From positions 1-64,000 of the forward strand of contig JBCCHF010000029.1 of NCBI GenBank assembly GCA_039028895.1: a stretch of 64,000 nt of DNA. The letters are read 5' to 3'. Below the pieces are notes generated by a model. The model was not told the DNA's origin. It ran no database searches and saw only the letters and a program-made list of their open reading frames with translations. Origin of the DNA: JAHDCJ01 sp039028895. GTDB lineage: Bacteria; Bacteroidota; Bacteroidia; Chitinophagales; Saprospiraceae. A program made the position numbers and the translations under genes. Positions 10,501-18,225 of the stretch are shown piece after piece (positions within the stretch are counted from its first letter, which is position 1; each line of letters opens with the position of its first letter).

Positions 10501-10668
10501 GAAAAACTAAAAATGGATCGCCTAAGAATTTATGTTTCAGGAAACAACCTGTTTACATTGACCAATTACAGTGGTTTTGATCCTGAAATTGGTGCTGGAT
10601 TTGGTATCGATCGTGGTATCTATCCGCAAGCGCGCTTCTACTTGTTTGGTATTAATGCAACATTTTAA
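7588..10668 (+). CDS. susC: SusC-family TonB-dependent glycan importer
   Basis: This 1026-residue protein has a signal peptide ending near AFA-QIS (residue 23). A carboxypeptidase-regulatory-like beta domain follows (residues 25-105: VTGKVTDGSENLPVIGASVFVKGT), then a TonB-box-like EVVVVGYG near 107-115, a plug domain (VRIRGTTSITNSDPLFVVDGVPIEGG) and a beta-barrel ending in the aromatic residue of INATF. Length and architecture are typical of SusC/RagA outer-membrane proteins, which import oligosaccharides under a SusD lid using TonB energy. It is followed after 20 bases by susD. The flanking GH16 and GH3 genes indicate beta-1,3-glucan oligosaccharides as substrate; this specificity is inferred from neighbours. 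Confidence 0.95.
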   Translation: MNFKKLLSSLFLVASGFSLAFAQISVTGKVTDGSENLPVIGASVFVKGTDNGTITDFDGNYKIDVPEDAVLLFSYIGYEDQEIAVAGQSVINIILNEDIAELGEVVVVGYGVQKKSVVTGAISKIKSDDLESMPISRLEGSLQGRTSGVRVTTSSGQPGAGSVVRIRGTTSITNSDPLFVVDGVPIEGGIDYLSQGDIESIEVLKDAASAGIYGARSANGVVLVTTKKGKEGKMEVNYNSYIGIQNPWKKVDVLNAREYGILMNEASVAAGGSILFENPDELGEGTDWQEEVFNKNALIHSNEISFNAGNERSSYFASFSFFSQEGIVSPDQSKYERISMRMNTDHKITDRLKVGNTLAYSRVNGRGVAENTEFGSPLGRALNLDPLTPLYETDPDVLASSVFTNFPVVSDENGVFGISEYVTSEVLNPIAALAVQHGKGWSDKIVGSLFGEWEIIDGLRFRSSVGTDLAFWGSEGFTPVHYLNASNRVDINSYGRSQNRGLRWILESFLAYDKTFGKHDINLVAGGSAEQNAGRGIGGSIQDLPIDDPADASLTFPNDPSAQSFYGFEYDDRLISYFGRATYNFDSKYLLSVVLRTDGSTKFGDNNKFGFFPSVSLGWVLTEEEFLRNNQIINFLKIRGSWGINGSDRIGTDLFVSTVGGDRNYTFGLNDDLFNGVSPNAIANPDLRWEETTQINVGVDARIFKRITITIDYFQKNTRDMLLGIAVPGFVGNVGPVGNIATMENSGFELELGFDNKKGPFTFDFRGNISYNQNEVTFLGEDKEFLLGATFSPQGLQITRTTPGLPIGYFFGYQTDGLFQNQGEVDAYVNAEGEPLQPLAAPGDIRFIDLNQDGIIDAEDRTIIGDPSPAWTLGFTFNAEYKGFDIRAFGQGVMDVDIYKATRRFDLQMANLTADALGRWTGEGTSDHYPRLVMNDPNRNFSRSSDFYVEDGAYFRLKTLQIGYSLPTSVLEKLKMDRLRIYVSGNNLFTLTNYSGFDPEIGAGFGIDRGIYPQARFYLFGINATF

Positions 10669-10688
10669 AAAAAATAAAAAAGCTCCTC

Positions 10689-12218
10689 ATGAAACGGACT
10701 TTAAATAAATATTTGATCTTCAGCTTCCTTCTTGTTTTTGGTATGAGTTCTTGTGAGAAGAACTTCCTTCAGGTTACAGGAAGCGGGACTACTCTCGAAA
10801 CTGACTTCTATAAAACACAAGAAGAATTCTTCCAGGCGCTTGTAGCCACTTACGACCCGCTACAGTGGGGTGGAACAGATGGTTGGACCATGCTACTTGG
10901 ATTAGCTAACGCTGCATCTGATGACACCCATGCGGGTGGTAGTGATGCTTCTGATCAGCCTAGCTGGGTGGCATGGGATATGTTCACTCTTAACCCTGAT
11001 CTTGGCCCTCAATCAGGACTCTGGAAAAAGAATTATGCTGGTATCTACCGCGCTAATCTTTTGCTTGAAAAACTGGCAGAACAGGATTTCCTTGAGTCTG
11101 ATTTTGTCAACAGAACTATGGCTGAAGCAAAATTCCTCCGTGCCTACTATTACTTTGACCTGGTAAGGTTATTTGGAAATGTCCCACTGATTACTTCAAC
11201 ACTTGGTGCAGACGAATTCAGCACTCAGATGCAGGTTCCGCCATCAGAGATATACGCCCAGGTTGAATCTGATTTGCGTGATGCAATCAACACTATCGAA
11301 TTACCAACAACTTTACCGCCAGATGAATTTGGAAGAGTTACTCAGGGTGCTGCAAAATCACTCTTAGGTAAGGCAATTCTTTACCAAAACAATGAAGGCC
11401 GCATGCTTGAAGCTGCTGCAATCTTTGAAGAAGTAATCAATTCAGGTGTATATTTTCTGGAGCCCAACTTTGGAGATATTTTCAAAACTTCAAATGAATT
11501 TGGCCCTGAGTCTATCTGGGAGATCCAATATTCAGATAATAGACCTGGTGACTGGGGATGCTGCTTTGCCAGTGGTCCTACTAACCAGCAGACAGAAGGC
11601 AACTACAATATCCAATTCTTTGGAATGCGTGATTATGTAGGCCCTACATATGCTACTGGATGGAGTTTCTGTCCTGTATCAGAAAATCTGGCAACAGCCA
11701 TGCAAAGTGATCCAAGATTCCAACACACTATCATAGATGGTAATGCACTTCAACAACAAGGAGCAAGCTATTCGCCTGGATACCAGAATACGGATTATTT
11801 TATTCGCAAATATGCCCCTATAGCTGACGAAGCTGCCACTGATGGGGTTCTCGAACTGGCATGGAAAAACAACATCCGAGATATCAGACTGGCTGACGTC
11901 ATGTTGATGGCTGCTGAGGCATTGGTCAGAGGTGGAGGTGACGAAGGCGCTGCAAGAGGTTATGTCAATGCCATCAGGCTTAGAGCAGGAACTATTCCGA
12001 TTTCAGGCTCTGGCCAGGATCTGCTTGACAGGATTTACCTGGAAAGAAGATTTGAATTGGCTACTGAAGGCCATCGTTTCTTTGATCTTGTTAGAACAGG
12101 CCGTGCTGCTGAAGTTCTTGGCGATCGTGGTTATGTGGAAGGTGTACACAATGTACTGCCGATCCCACAGACAGAGATCGACCTTTCAGGTTCATTACTA
12201 CAGAATCCAGGTTACTAA
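10689..12218 (+). CDS. susD: SusD/RagB-family surface glycan-binding lipoprotein
   Basis: This 509-residue lipoprotein has a signal peptide with lipobox ending at Cys22 (GMSSC). Its body carries SusD hallmarks: TPR-like helices, AEAKFLRAYYYFDLVRLFGNVPL near residues 143-163, and a C-terminal LADVMLMAAEALVR...RLRAG...LERRFELATEGHRFFDLVRTG segment. SusD proteins form the hinged lid of the SusC channel and bind the polysaccharide directly. The gene begins 20 bases after susC and the two are surely co-transcribed. Length is usual for the family. It contains no substrate-specific motif that I can read. Confidence 0.95.
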   Translation: MKRTLNKYLIFSFLLVFGMSSCEKNFLQVTGSGTTLETDFYKTQEEFFQALVATYDPLQWGGTDGWTMLLGLANAASDDTHAGGSDASDQPSWVAWDMFTLNPDLGPQSGLWKKNYAGIYRANLLLEKLAEQDFLESDFVNRTMAEAKFLRAYYYFDLVRLFGNVPLITSTLGADEFSTQMQVPPSEIYAQVESDLRDAINTIELPTTLPPDEFGRVTQGAAKSLLGKAILYQNNEGRMLEAAAIFEEVINSGVYFLEPNFGDIFKTSNEFGPESIWEIQYSDNRPGDWGCCFASGPTNQQTEGNYNIQFFGMRDYVGPTYATGWSFCPVSENLATAMQSDPRFQHTIIDGNALQQQGASYSPGYQNTDYFIRKYAPIADEAATDGVLELAWKNNIRDIRLADVMLMAAEALVRGGGDEGAARGYVNAIRLRAGTIPISGSGQDLLDRIYLERRFELATEGHRFFDLVRTGRAAEVLGDRGYVEGVHNVLPIPQTEIDLSGSLLQNPGY

Positions 12219-12295
12219 ACTTCCTAATTCTTCAAATTCATAAAATTGAATTTGGTTTTACTCTAGACTTGTTCCGGAGCAAAAAACAACATAAA

Positions 12296-13165
12296 ATGAA
12301 AAATATCAAATCATATTTATTTCTTTCCCTGATCATACTTTGGGGAACAGCCTGCCAAAAAGAAACGATTGATATTGGTGGCCCACCAACTAATGTGTCT
12401 TTCAGCATTGAAATGATTGACGGGAATAATATAAGGGTCACGAATACCACACCAGGGGTAATTCCTTACTGGGATTTTGGTAATGGCACCAAAGGATCAG
12501 GTGAAGTAGCTGAAGGTTACTACCCTAACATGGGTGATTATGTCATCACACTTACCGTTTTTGGAAGTGGAGGGCGTACTTCAGCCTCACAAACAGTCAA
12601 TATCGCAGAAAATGACCCGGATGCCTGTCAGGACCAGATTTTGCTATTCCTTACAGATTGTGGCACCAAGACCTGGAAGCTCAAGCCTGATGAAGGCGCA
12701 CTTTGGGTTGGGCCAAATGTTAACGACCCTGGTAATGTATGGTGGCAAAATGGCGCTGGCGATGTAGCCACAAGAGCCTGCACCTTTGATGATGAGTACA
12801 TCTTTAGTTCTGACGGAACTTTCGAATACAGAGCATTGGGCGAAGTATGGGCAGAGGCATTTTGGGATGGTATCAGCAGTGACGGTTGCGTGGCTGAAGC
12901 AGACTTACCAGCTTCAGTAGCTGCATGGGGCTCTGGTATTCACAGCTTTGCACTTAACAGCTCACCTGACCAGCTCACCGTTAATGGTGACGGTGCCTTC
13001 ATCGGCTTGACAAAAGCTGCAAATGGTGCAGAAGTAAGTGTTCCGCAATCAACCATTACTTACGATATCATTTCAATGACATCCGGTACACCGTTTGGCG
13101 ATGAGTTAGTTGTTGCTGTCAACTTTGGTGGTGGTGACTGGCGAATGACTATTGTTTCAGAATAA
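12296..13165 (+). CDS. PKD-domain surface lipoprotein of the glucan locus
   Basis: I chose the ATG at 12296 rather than the in-frame one at 12269, because MKNIKSYLFLSLIILWGTAC then gives a proper lipoprotein signal with Cys20. The product has 289 residues. Residues 30-110 form a PKD-like Ig domain (WDFGNGTKGSGE...GDYVITLTVFGSGG). The rest contains a 'CGTKTWKLKPDEGALWVGP' segment seen in many Bacteroidota lipoproteins encoded beside SusD. I infer that it is the SusE/F-position surface glycan-binding protein. No catalytic residues are evident. It lies between susD and the first GH16 gene on the same strand. Confidence 0.75.
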   Translation: MKNIKSYLFLSLIILWGTACQKETIDIGGPPTNVSFSIEMIDGNNIRVTNTTPGVIPYWDFGNGTKGSGEVAEGYYPNMGDYVITLTVFGSGGRTSASQTVNIAENDPDACQDQILLFLTDCGTKTWKLKPDEGALWVGPNVNDPGNVWWQNGAGDVATRACTFDDEYIFSSDGTFEYRALGEVWAEAFWDGISSDGCVAEADLPASVAAWGSGIHSFALNSSPDQLTVNGDGAFIGLTKAANGAEVSVPQSTITYDIISMTSGTPFGDELVVAVNFGGGDWRMTIVSE

Positions 13166-13185
13166 TATATAATTACTTTATTGCT

Positions 13186-13989
13186 ATGTTACTTGCTTTC
13201 TTTATCACAATCCTATTCGTCAATTGTTCGGAACCAATAGCAGAAGCTGACAAACCACAATTGGTTTGGTATGACGAATTTGAATACGAAGGTCAGCCAG
13301 ATCCCGCAAAATGGTCATACGACTATGGCGATGGCTGCCCGACGCTTTGCGGATGGGGAAACAATGAGCGCCAATTTTACACAAAAAATCTGGAAAACGC
13401 CCACGTTGAAGACGGGAAGCTCATAATCACAGCAATAAAGGAAAATCATAATGGCCGAAATTATACATCAGCCCGTCTCGTTTCGAAAGAGAAAGGAGAC
13501 TGGCTTTACGGCCGTATTGAGGTCAGAGCGAAAATGCCTTCAGGCATAGGTACATGGCCAGCCATTTGGATGTTGCCTACCGATTGGGCTTACGGAGGTT
13601 GGCCAGCAAGTGGAGAAATTGATATAATCGAACATGTCGGTTTCGAACCATTGAACGTTTATGGCAACATCCATGTCAATAAATTCAACGGAATGCATGG
13701 CACCGATAAGCCAGGATGCCTCAAACTGAAAAATTCAGAAAGCGAATTTAACACATACGCCATCAGTTGGACAGAGGACAAGATTGAATGGTTTGTAAAC
13801 GATGAAATTTTTCACACTTATGAAAACAAAAGAAAAGGGATAGATGAATGGCCCTTCGACCAACGTTTTCATTTAATCATGAATATTGCAGTCGGCGGTA
13901 ATTGGGGAGGCAAAAAGGGAATAGATGATTCCATTTGGCCTCAGCAATTGATAATCGATTATGTAAGAGTTTATCAAAACAAAACGTAG
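13186..13989 (+). CDS. GH16 endo-beta-1,3-glucanase (laminarinase-type) lipoprotein
   Basis: This 267-residue protein has a short signal (MLLAFFITILFVNC) that looks like a lipoprotein signal with Cys14. It consists of a single GH16 jelly-roll domain. The catalytic signature GEIDIIEH gives nucleophile Glu144, helper Asp146 and acid/base Glu149. Flanking features are WYDEFEYEG at the start, GWGNNERQFYT, and GTWPAIWML before the active site. The extra residue in E-I-D-I-I-E (beta-bulge form) is typical of laminarinases and related GH16 enzymes rather than agarases. Its role would be cleaving glucan at the cell surface. It is followed by a second GH16 gene after 10 bases. Confidence 0.9.
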   Translation: MLLAFFITILFVNCSEPIAEADKPQLVWYDEFEYEGQPDPAKWSYDYGDGCPTLCGWGNNERQFYTKNLENAHVEDGKLIITAIKENHNGRNYTSARLVSKEKGDWLYGRIEVRAKMPSGIGTWPAIWMLPTDWAYGGWPASGEIDIIEHVGFEPLNVYGNIHVNKFNGMHGTDKPGCLKLKNSESEFNTYAISWTEDKIEWFVNDEIFHTYENKRKGIDEWPFDQRFHLIMNIAVGGNWGGKKGIDDSIWPQQLIIDYVRVYQNKT

Positions 13990-13999
13990 ATCAAAAAAA

Positions 14000-15175
14000 A
14001 TGAAGCAGTTATTTTTCCTTTTCCTTATCGGAATGCTAATGGTTTCAGGATGTGGGGATGGCGGAACCGATCCACCACCACCAACAACACTTCCAAGGCT
14101 TTCAATCACAAACGTCACTTTGTTTGAAGGAAACACTGGCCTGGATTTCACTTTCCAGGTTTTGCTCAGTCAATCTTCAACAGACGAAGTGAGGGTTGAC
14201 TACGCTACAGATGAAGTCACAGCTGTTGCAGGAACAGACTATACCACTACACAAGGTACACTCGTCTTTTCTGCTGGTGAAACACAAAAAAATATTGTAG
14301 TCCCGGTATTGGCCGATACATTACGGGAAAATGATGATCAATTCAAAGTAACCCTCTCTAATCCTGTAAACGCGACAATCAATTCAGCCGAAGGCTTAGG
14401 CACCATTCGTAATGATGACACTTTCATCGATGTAGGGGATGATGGTTACACAACACCTGAAAGTTATCCAAACTACACATTGGTATGGGCCGACGAGTTT
14501 AACGGATCAGAACTCGACCTTGATTCCTGGTCCTACGAAACCGGTGCTTCAGGCTGGGGTAACAACGAACTCCAAAACTACCAGGAAGGAAATTCCAATG
14601 CTTTTTTGACTGACGGAAATCTAGCTATCGAAGCCAGAGAGGAAACAGGGGGCTACACATCTGCCAGACTCATTACAGCAGGGAAAAAAGAATTTATGTT
14701 CGGAAGAGTCGATATCCGTGCAAAACTACCCGAAGGTCAAGGTATCTGGCCAGCACTCTGGATGCTCGGTGAAAATTTCTGGGATATCGGATGGCCGGCA
14801 TGTGGAGAAATCGACATTATGGAACTCGTAGGCCATGAGCCCAATAAAGTACACGGTACTTTACACTGGGGACCAGAAGGTAATACCACAAGTATTCAAG
14901 CCGGAAATTCATACACGCTTCCCAACGGCAGGTTTTCAGATATGTTCCACGTCTTCTCATTAGTATGGGAGTTTGACAATGTGAAAATCTACATTGATGA
15001 CATCCTTTATATGGAGGCTACTCCTGCTACAGTTTCACCCCAAAATTATCCTTTTAACCAGCCATTCTTTTTCATTTTCAATGTTGCTGTTGGTGGCAAT
15101 TGGCCGGGCAGTCCGGATGCATCGACTGAATTCCCGCAAAGGATGTTTGTGGACTATATCAGGGTCTTTCAATAA
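14000..15175 (+). CDS. GH16 endo-beta-1,3-glucanase lipoprotein with N-terminal Calx-beta domain
   Basis: This 391-residue protein has a lipoprotein signal with Cys18 (MVSGC) followed by a Pro-rich linker. A Calx-beta domain occupies about residues 33-142 (TLFEGNTGLDFTFQVLLS...VDYATDEVTAVAGTDYTTTQGTL...LRENDDQFKVTLSNP). A GH16 domain occupies about 155-391, with GEIDIMEL giving Glu270, Asp272 and Glu275. It differs from its neighbour at 13186 by the added domain and in its cysteine pattern, which suggests a different cleavage mode or distance from the membrane rather than a recent duplication. Calx-beta domains often bind calcium; that is family knowledge, not shown here. Confidence 0.9.
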   Translation: MKQLFFLFLIGMLMVSGCGDGGTDPPPPTTLPRLSITNVTLFEGNTGLDFTFQVLLSQSSTDEVRVDYATDEVTAVAGTDYTTTQGTLVFSAGETQKNIVVPVLADTLRENDDQFKVTLSNPVNATINSAEGLGTIRNDDTFIDVGDDGYTTPESYPNYTLVWADEFNGSELDLDSWSYETGASGWGNNELQNYQEGNSNAFLTDGNLAIEAREETGGYTSARLITAGKKEFMFGRVDIRAKLPEGQGIWPALWMLGENFWDIGWPACGEIDIMELVGHEPNKVHGTLHWGPEGNTTSIQAGNSYTLPNGRFSDMFHVFSLVWEFDNVKIYIDDILYMEATPATVSPQNYPFNQPFFFIFNVAVGGNWPGSPDASTEFPQRMFVDYIRVFQ

Positions 15176-15283
15176 TCAGATAAACGACTAAAGGCAAATC
15201 ATTTTGATTTTGACTATATGCCAACCTGAGTGATATAAACTTGATAAACCTCGCCATCATAAATCAGATACACCTAATATCTC

Positions 15284-16858
15284 ATGTCGACTGAAGGTAC
15301 TAATTACAATATGTTTTACGTCGCTCGCGTAGCGTTGATCGTTGCATTAGGCGGATTCCTGATGGGATTTGATGCATCTGTAATTTCAGGTGTTGTAGGA
15401 TTTATTGATGTTGAGTTTAACTTAAATGAAGTTCAGAAGGGTTTTGCAGTTGCCTGCCTAACTTTTTCTGCTGCCTTTGCCATGTTGGTGGCTGGCCCTC
15501 TCAGTGACAGACTAAGCAGACGAAAAGTACTTTACATTGCTGCATTGCTCTATGCTGTCTCGGCAATTGGTTCCGCATTGGCACCCAATTATATTACCCT
15601 GGTTATCGCAAGGATGATTGGTGGCCTTGGCGTAGGTGCCTCGTTGATAATAGCCCCGATGTACATCGCTGAAATATCTCCGGCTTCTGCACGGGGTAAG
15701 ATGGTCTCTTTTAACCAGCTAAACATTGTTATCGGTATCTCAGTAGCCTTTTTCACCAATTATTTGATACTTCAGCTCAGTAAATCAGATGTATCCTGGG
15801 CGCAATCATTTGGCTTTGACCAATATACCTGGAGATGGATGCTGGGACTTGAAACGCTTCCCGCACTGTTATATTTCGTTGCTTTAAACTTCGTTCCTAG
15901 AAGCCCAAGATGGCTGATCATGAACGAACAATATGACGATGCATTGGCAGTTATGAAAAAAGCTGTCAACGAAGATTATGCCTTCCATGAAATGGAGGAC
16001 ATAAAATCTAGCATCGCCTCCGATAAGGAGAGGAATAAACCAAAGCTGTCTGAATTGTTCAGCCCGGCAATGAAGTTTGTACTCACAATCGGAATTGTAG
16101 TTGCGATACTTCAGCAAATTACGGGTATCAATTCCGTCTTTTTCTATGCTCCTATGATTTTCGAACAATCCGGGATCGGTACAGATGCATCTTTTGTTCA
16201 GGCCATCCTTGTTGGATTGATCAACCTGGTATTCACCATTATAGCCATCATATTCATTGACAGGATTGGCCGTAAGCCACTACTCGTTGGTGGTGTTGCA
16301 GGTATTGTAATCTGCATGTTCCTGTTGGCTTACGGATTTAATTCCGCTACTTATACCCTTTCCTCAGAGGCACTGGCCAGCTTGCCTGCTGAAATCGATA
16401 AGTCTCAACTTACAGCTCTGGTTGACACCACTTTTGAAAATGATATTGATTTCAAAAATTCATTGCAAACCGCTCTTGGGTCTGAAGCAGCAAAAGTATT
16501 CGAGTCAAAGATCATTACCGCTGCAATTTCGATGAAACCCATGTTAATCCTATTTGGTATCCTGGGTTTTGTCGCTTCGTTTGCTATCTCGGTTGGGCCT
16601 GTTATGTGGGTATTATTATCAGAGTTGTTTCCTAATCGACTTAGAGGTTTAGCCATCTCCTTTGTAGGGTTTATCAATTCTGCTGTGAGCTTTCTTGTTC
16701 AATTAGTATTCCCATGGGAATTAGCCAATTTCGGCAGTGCACTCACATTCCTGATATACGGCATATTCGCTGTAATAGGACTCGTATTTGTAATTATGGT
16801 TGTACCAGAAACCAAAGGCAAATCTTTAGAGGAGTTAGAGACGATGTTAATTAAATAA
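15284..16858 (+). CDS. MFS sugar porter (XylE/GLUT family)
   Basis: This 524-residue polytopic membrane protein carries sugar-porter signatures: GFLMGFDASVISG in helix 1, DRLSRRK in the loop between helices 2 and 3, ARMIGGLGVG and PMYIAEISPASARGKMVS in the first half, DRIGRKPLL in the second half, and PETKGKSLEELE at the C-terminus. An insert of about 60 residues (near 365-415, acidic and Ala-rich) lies between late helices and is absent from E. coli XylE. It probably moves monosaccharide or short oligomer across the inner membrane by proton symport. It sits between the surface GH16 genes and the downstream degradation genes, so glucose or laminari-oligosaccharide is the likely cargo. Confidence 0.9.
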   Translation: MSTEGTNYNMFYVARVALIVALGGFLMGFDASVISGVVGFIDVEFNLNEVQKGFAVACLTFSAAFAMLVAGPLSDRLSRRKVLYIAALLYAVSAIGSALAPNYITLVIARMIGGLGVGASLIIAPMYIAEISPASARGKMVSFNQLNIVIGISVAFFTNYLILQLSKSDVSWAQSFGFDQYTWRWMLGLETLPALLYFVALNFVPRSPRWLIMNEQYDDALAVMKKAVNEDYAFHEMEDIKSSIASDKERNKPKLSELFSPAMKFVLTIGIVVAILQQITGINSVFFYAPMIFEQSGIGTDASFVQAILVGLINLVFTIIAIIFIDRIGRKPLLVGGVAGIVICMFLLAYGFNSATYTLSSEALASLPAEIDKSQLTALVDTTFENDIDFKNSLQTALGSEAAKVFESKIITAAISMKPMLILFGILGFVASFAISVGPVMWVLLSELFPNRLRGLAISFVGFINSAVSFLVQLVFPWELANFGSALTFLIYGIFAVIGLVFVIMVVPETKGKSLEELETMLIK

Positions 16859-16877
16859 TCTTGAAAACAGTTAAAGC

Positions 16878-18215
16878 ATGAAAGTACCAGTTTCAGTTTT
16901 ATTTCTCGCTTGTTTTCTAGTGAGTTTCACCATTCCTAGACATGTAGATAATGATGATAAGGACATGACGATTCCGAACATTCCGGTTAAAACCGAAATA
17001 AAGAAAGAAGGTAATAATTTTCAATTATATGTTGATGGCAAGCCATTCTATATTAAAGGGGCAGGACTTGAATATGGTGACGTTGAAAAATTAGCCGAGC
17101 ATGGTGGCAATTCATTTAAAACCTGGACAACCAATAATGGAAGAGAAACTGGAATGCAGGTCCTCGACAGAGCCTATAAAAATGGATTGTATGTAACGAT
17201 GGGGCTCGCTGTAACAGGCGAAAGACACGGCTTCGACTATAATGATCCTGTAAAAGTGGCTGAGCAATTTGAAAGGATAAAAAAAGAAGTGCTTGAGCAT
17301 AAAGATCACCCGGCATTGATAATTTGGGCCATTGGTAACGAATTGAATCTGCATTCATCCAACCCTAAAGTATGGGATGCAGTAAATCAGATATCCGAAT
17401 TCATTCATGAGGTAGATCCAAACCACCTGACAACGACTACAATTGCCGGAGTAAACGAAGATGTTGTTAATGAGATTAAGCAAAGAGTTCCGGACATCGA
17501 CCTGCTAAGTGTACAGATGTATGCAGACATTGTCAACTTGCCAAGGTACATTAAAGAGATAGGCTGGGACAAGGCATATATGGTTACCGAATGGGGTGCT
17601 ACGGGTCATTGGGAAGTTGGACTAACCCCCTGGAGCGCACCTATTGAGAACCATAGTAGTACAAAAGCAGATTTTTATCTGGAAAGGTATAACGCCGCAA
17701 TAGGTCCATACAAAAATCAATGCATAGGTTCCTATGTTTTTTTGTGGGGACAAAAACAGGAAAGAACTCCGACATGGTATGGTATGTTCCTTGAATCCGG
17801 AGAAAAAACCGAATCCGTTGATGTGATGCATTACCTCTGGAATGGGAATTGGCCTGAAAACAGGTGCCCAAGAATAGAAGATTTCAGGCTAGATGGCAAA
17901 ACTGCACATGATCGTGTTTATTTGAAAAAAGGTCAATTTTACACCGCAGAGGTAAAGATTAACGATCCTGATGGAGACAACATAACCTATATATGGGATA
18001 TTAAACCTGAATCTACTGACCTCGGAGTGGGCGGAGATTACGAGAAAACACCCAGAAGTGTAGCAGGACTTCTTTCGAGGGCTAAAGAAAATACCATTTC
18101 CATAAAACCTCCAAAAAAACCAGGGGCATACAGGTTGTTTGTCTATGCTTATGATGGTAATGGCAATGCCGCCCATGCCAATATTCCTTTTTATATAAAA
18201 GATAAAAAATACTAA
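16878..18215 (+). CDS. Clan GH-A glycoside hydrolase (GH2-TIM/GH158-like) with C-terminal Ig-like domain
   Basis: This 445-residue protein has a signal peptide (about residues 1-20). Its TIM-barrel spans about residues 45-340. Two clan GH-A catalytic glutamates are visible at strand ends: Glu155 in IWAIGNELN (acid/base) and Glu238 in YMVTEWGATGHWE (nucleophile). An Ig-like domain follows at 345-445 (DFRLDGKTAHDRVYLKKGQFYTAEVKINDPDGD). I would have expected a GH2 or GH5 label from an automated search. The barrel-plus-Ig layout inside a GH16/GH3 locus also fits GH158, a family of endo-beta-1,3-glucanases found in Bacteroides beta-glucan loci. Family assignment is therefore uncertain, although a beta-glucan-active enzyme is likely. 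It starts 19 bases after the MFS gene. Confidence 0.7.
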   Translation: MKVPVSVLFLACFLVSFTIPRHVDNDDKDMTIPNIPVKTEIKKEGNNFQLYVDGKPFYIKGAGLEYGDVEKLAEHGGNSFKTWTTNNGRETGMQVLDRAYKNGLYVTMGLAVTGERHGFDYNDPVKVAEQFERIKKEVLEHKDHPALIIWAIGNELNLHSSNPKVWDAVNQISEFIHEVDPNHLTTTTIAGVNEDVVNEIKQRVPDIDLLSVQMYADIVNLPRYIKEIGWDKAYMVTEWGATGHWEVGLTPWSAPIENHSSTKADFYLERYNAAIGPYKNQCIGSYVFLWGQKQERTPTWYGMFLESGEKTESVDVMHYLWNGNWPENRCPRIEDFRLDGKTAHDRVYLKKGQFYTAEVKINDPDGDNITYIWDIKPESTDLGVGGDYEKTPRSVAGLLSRAKENTISIKPPKKPGAYRLFVYAYDGNGNAAHANIPFYIKDKKY

Positions 18216-18225
18216 GGTCCAGCTT

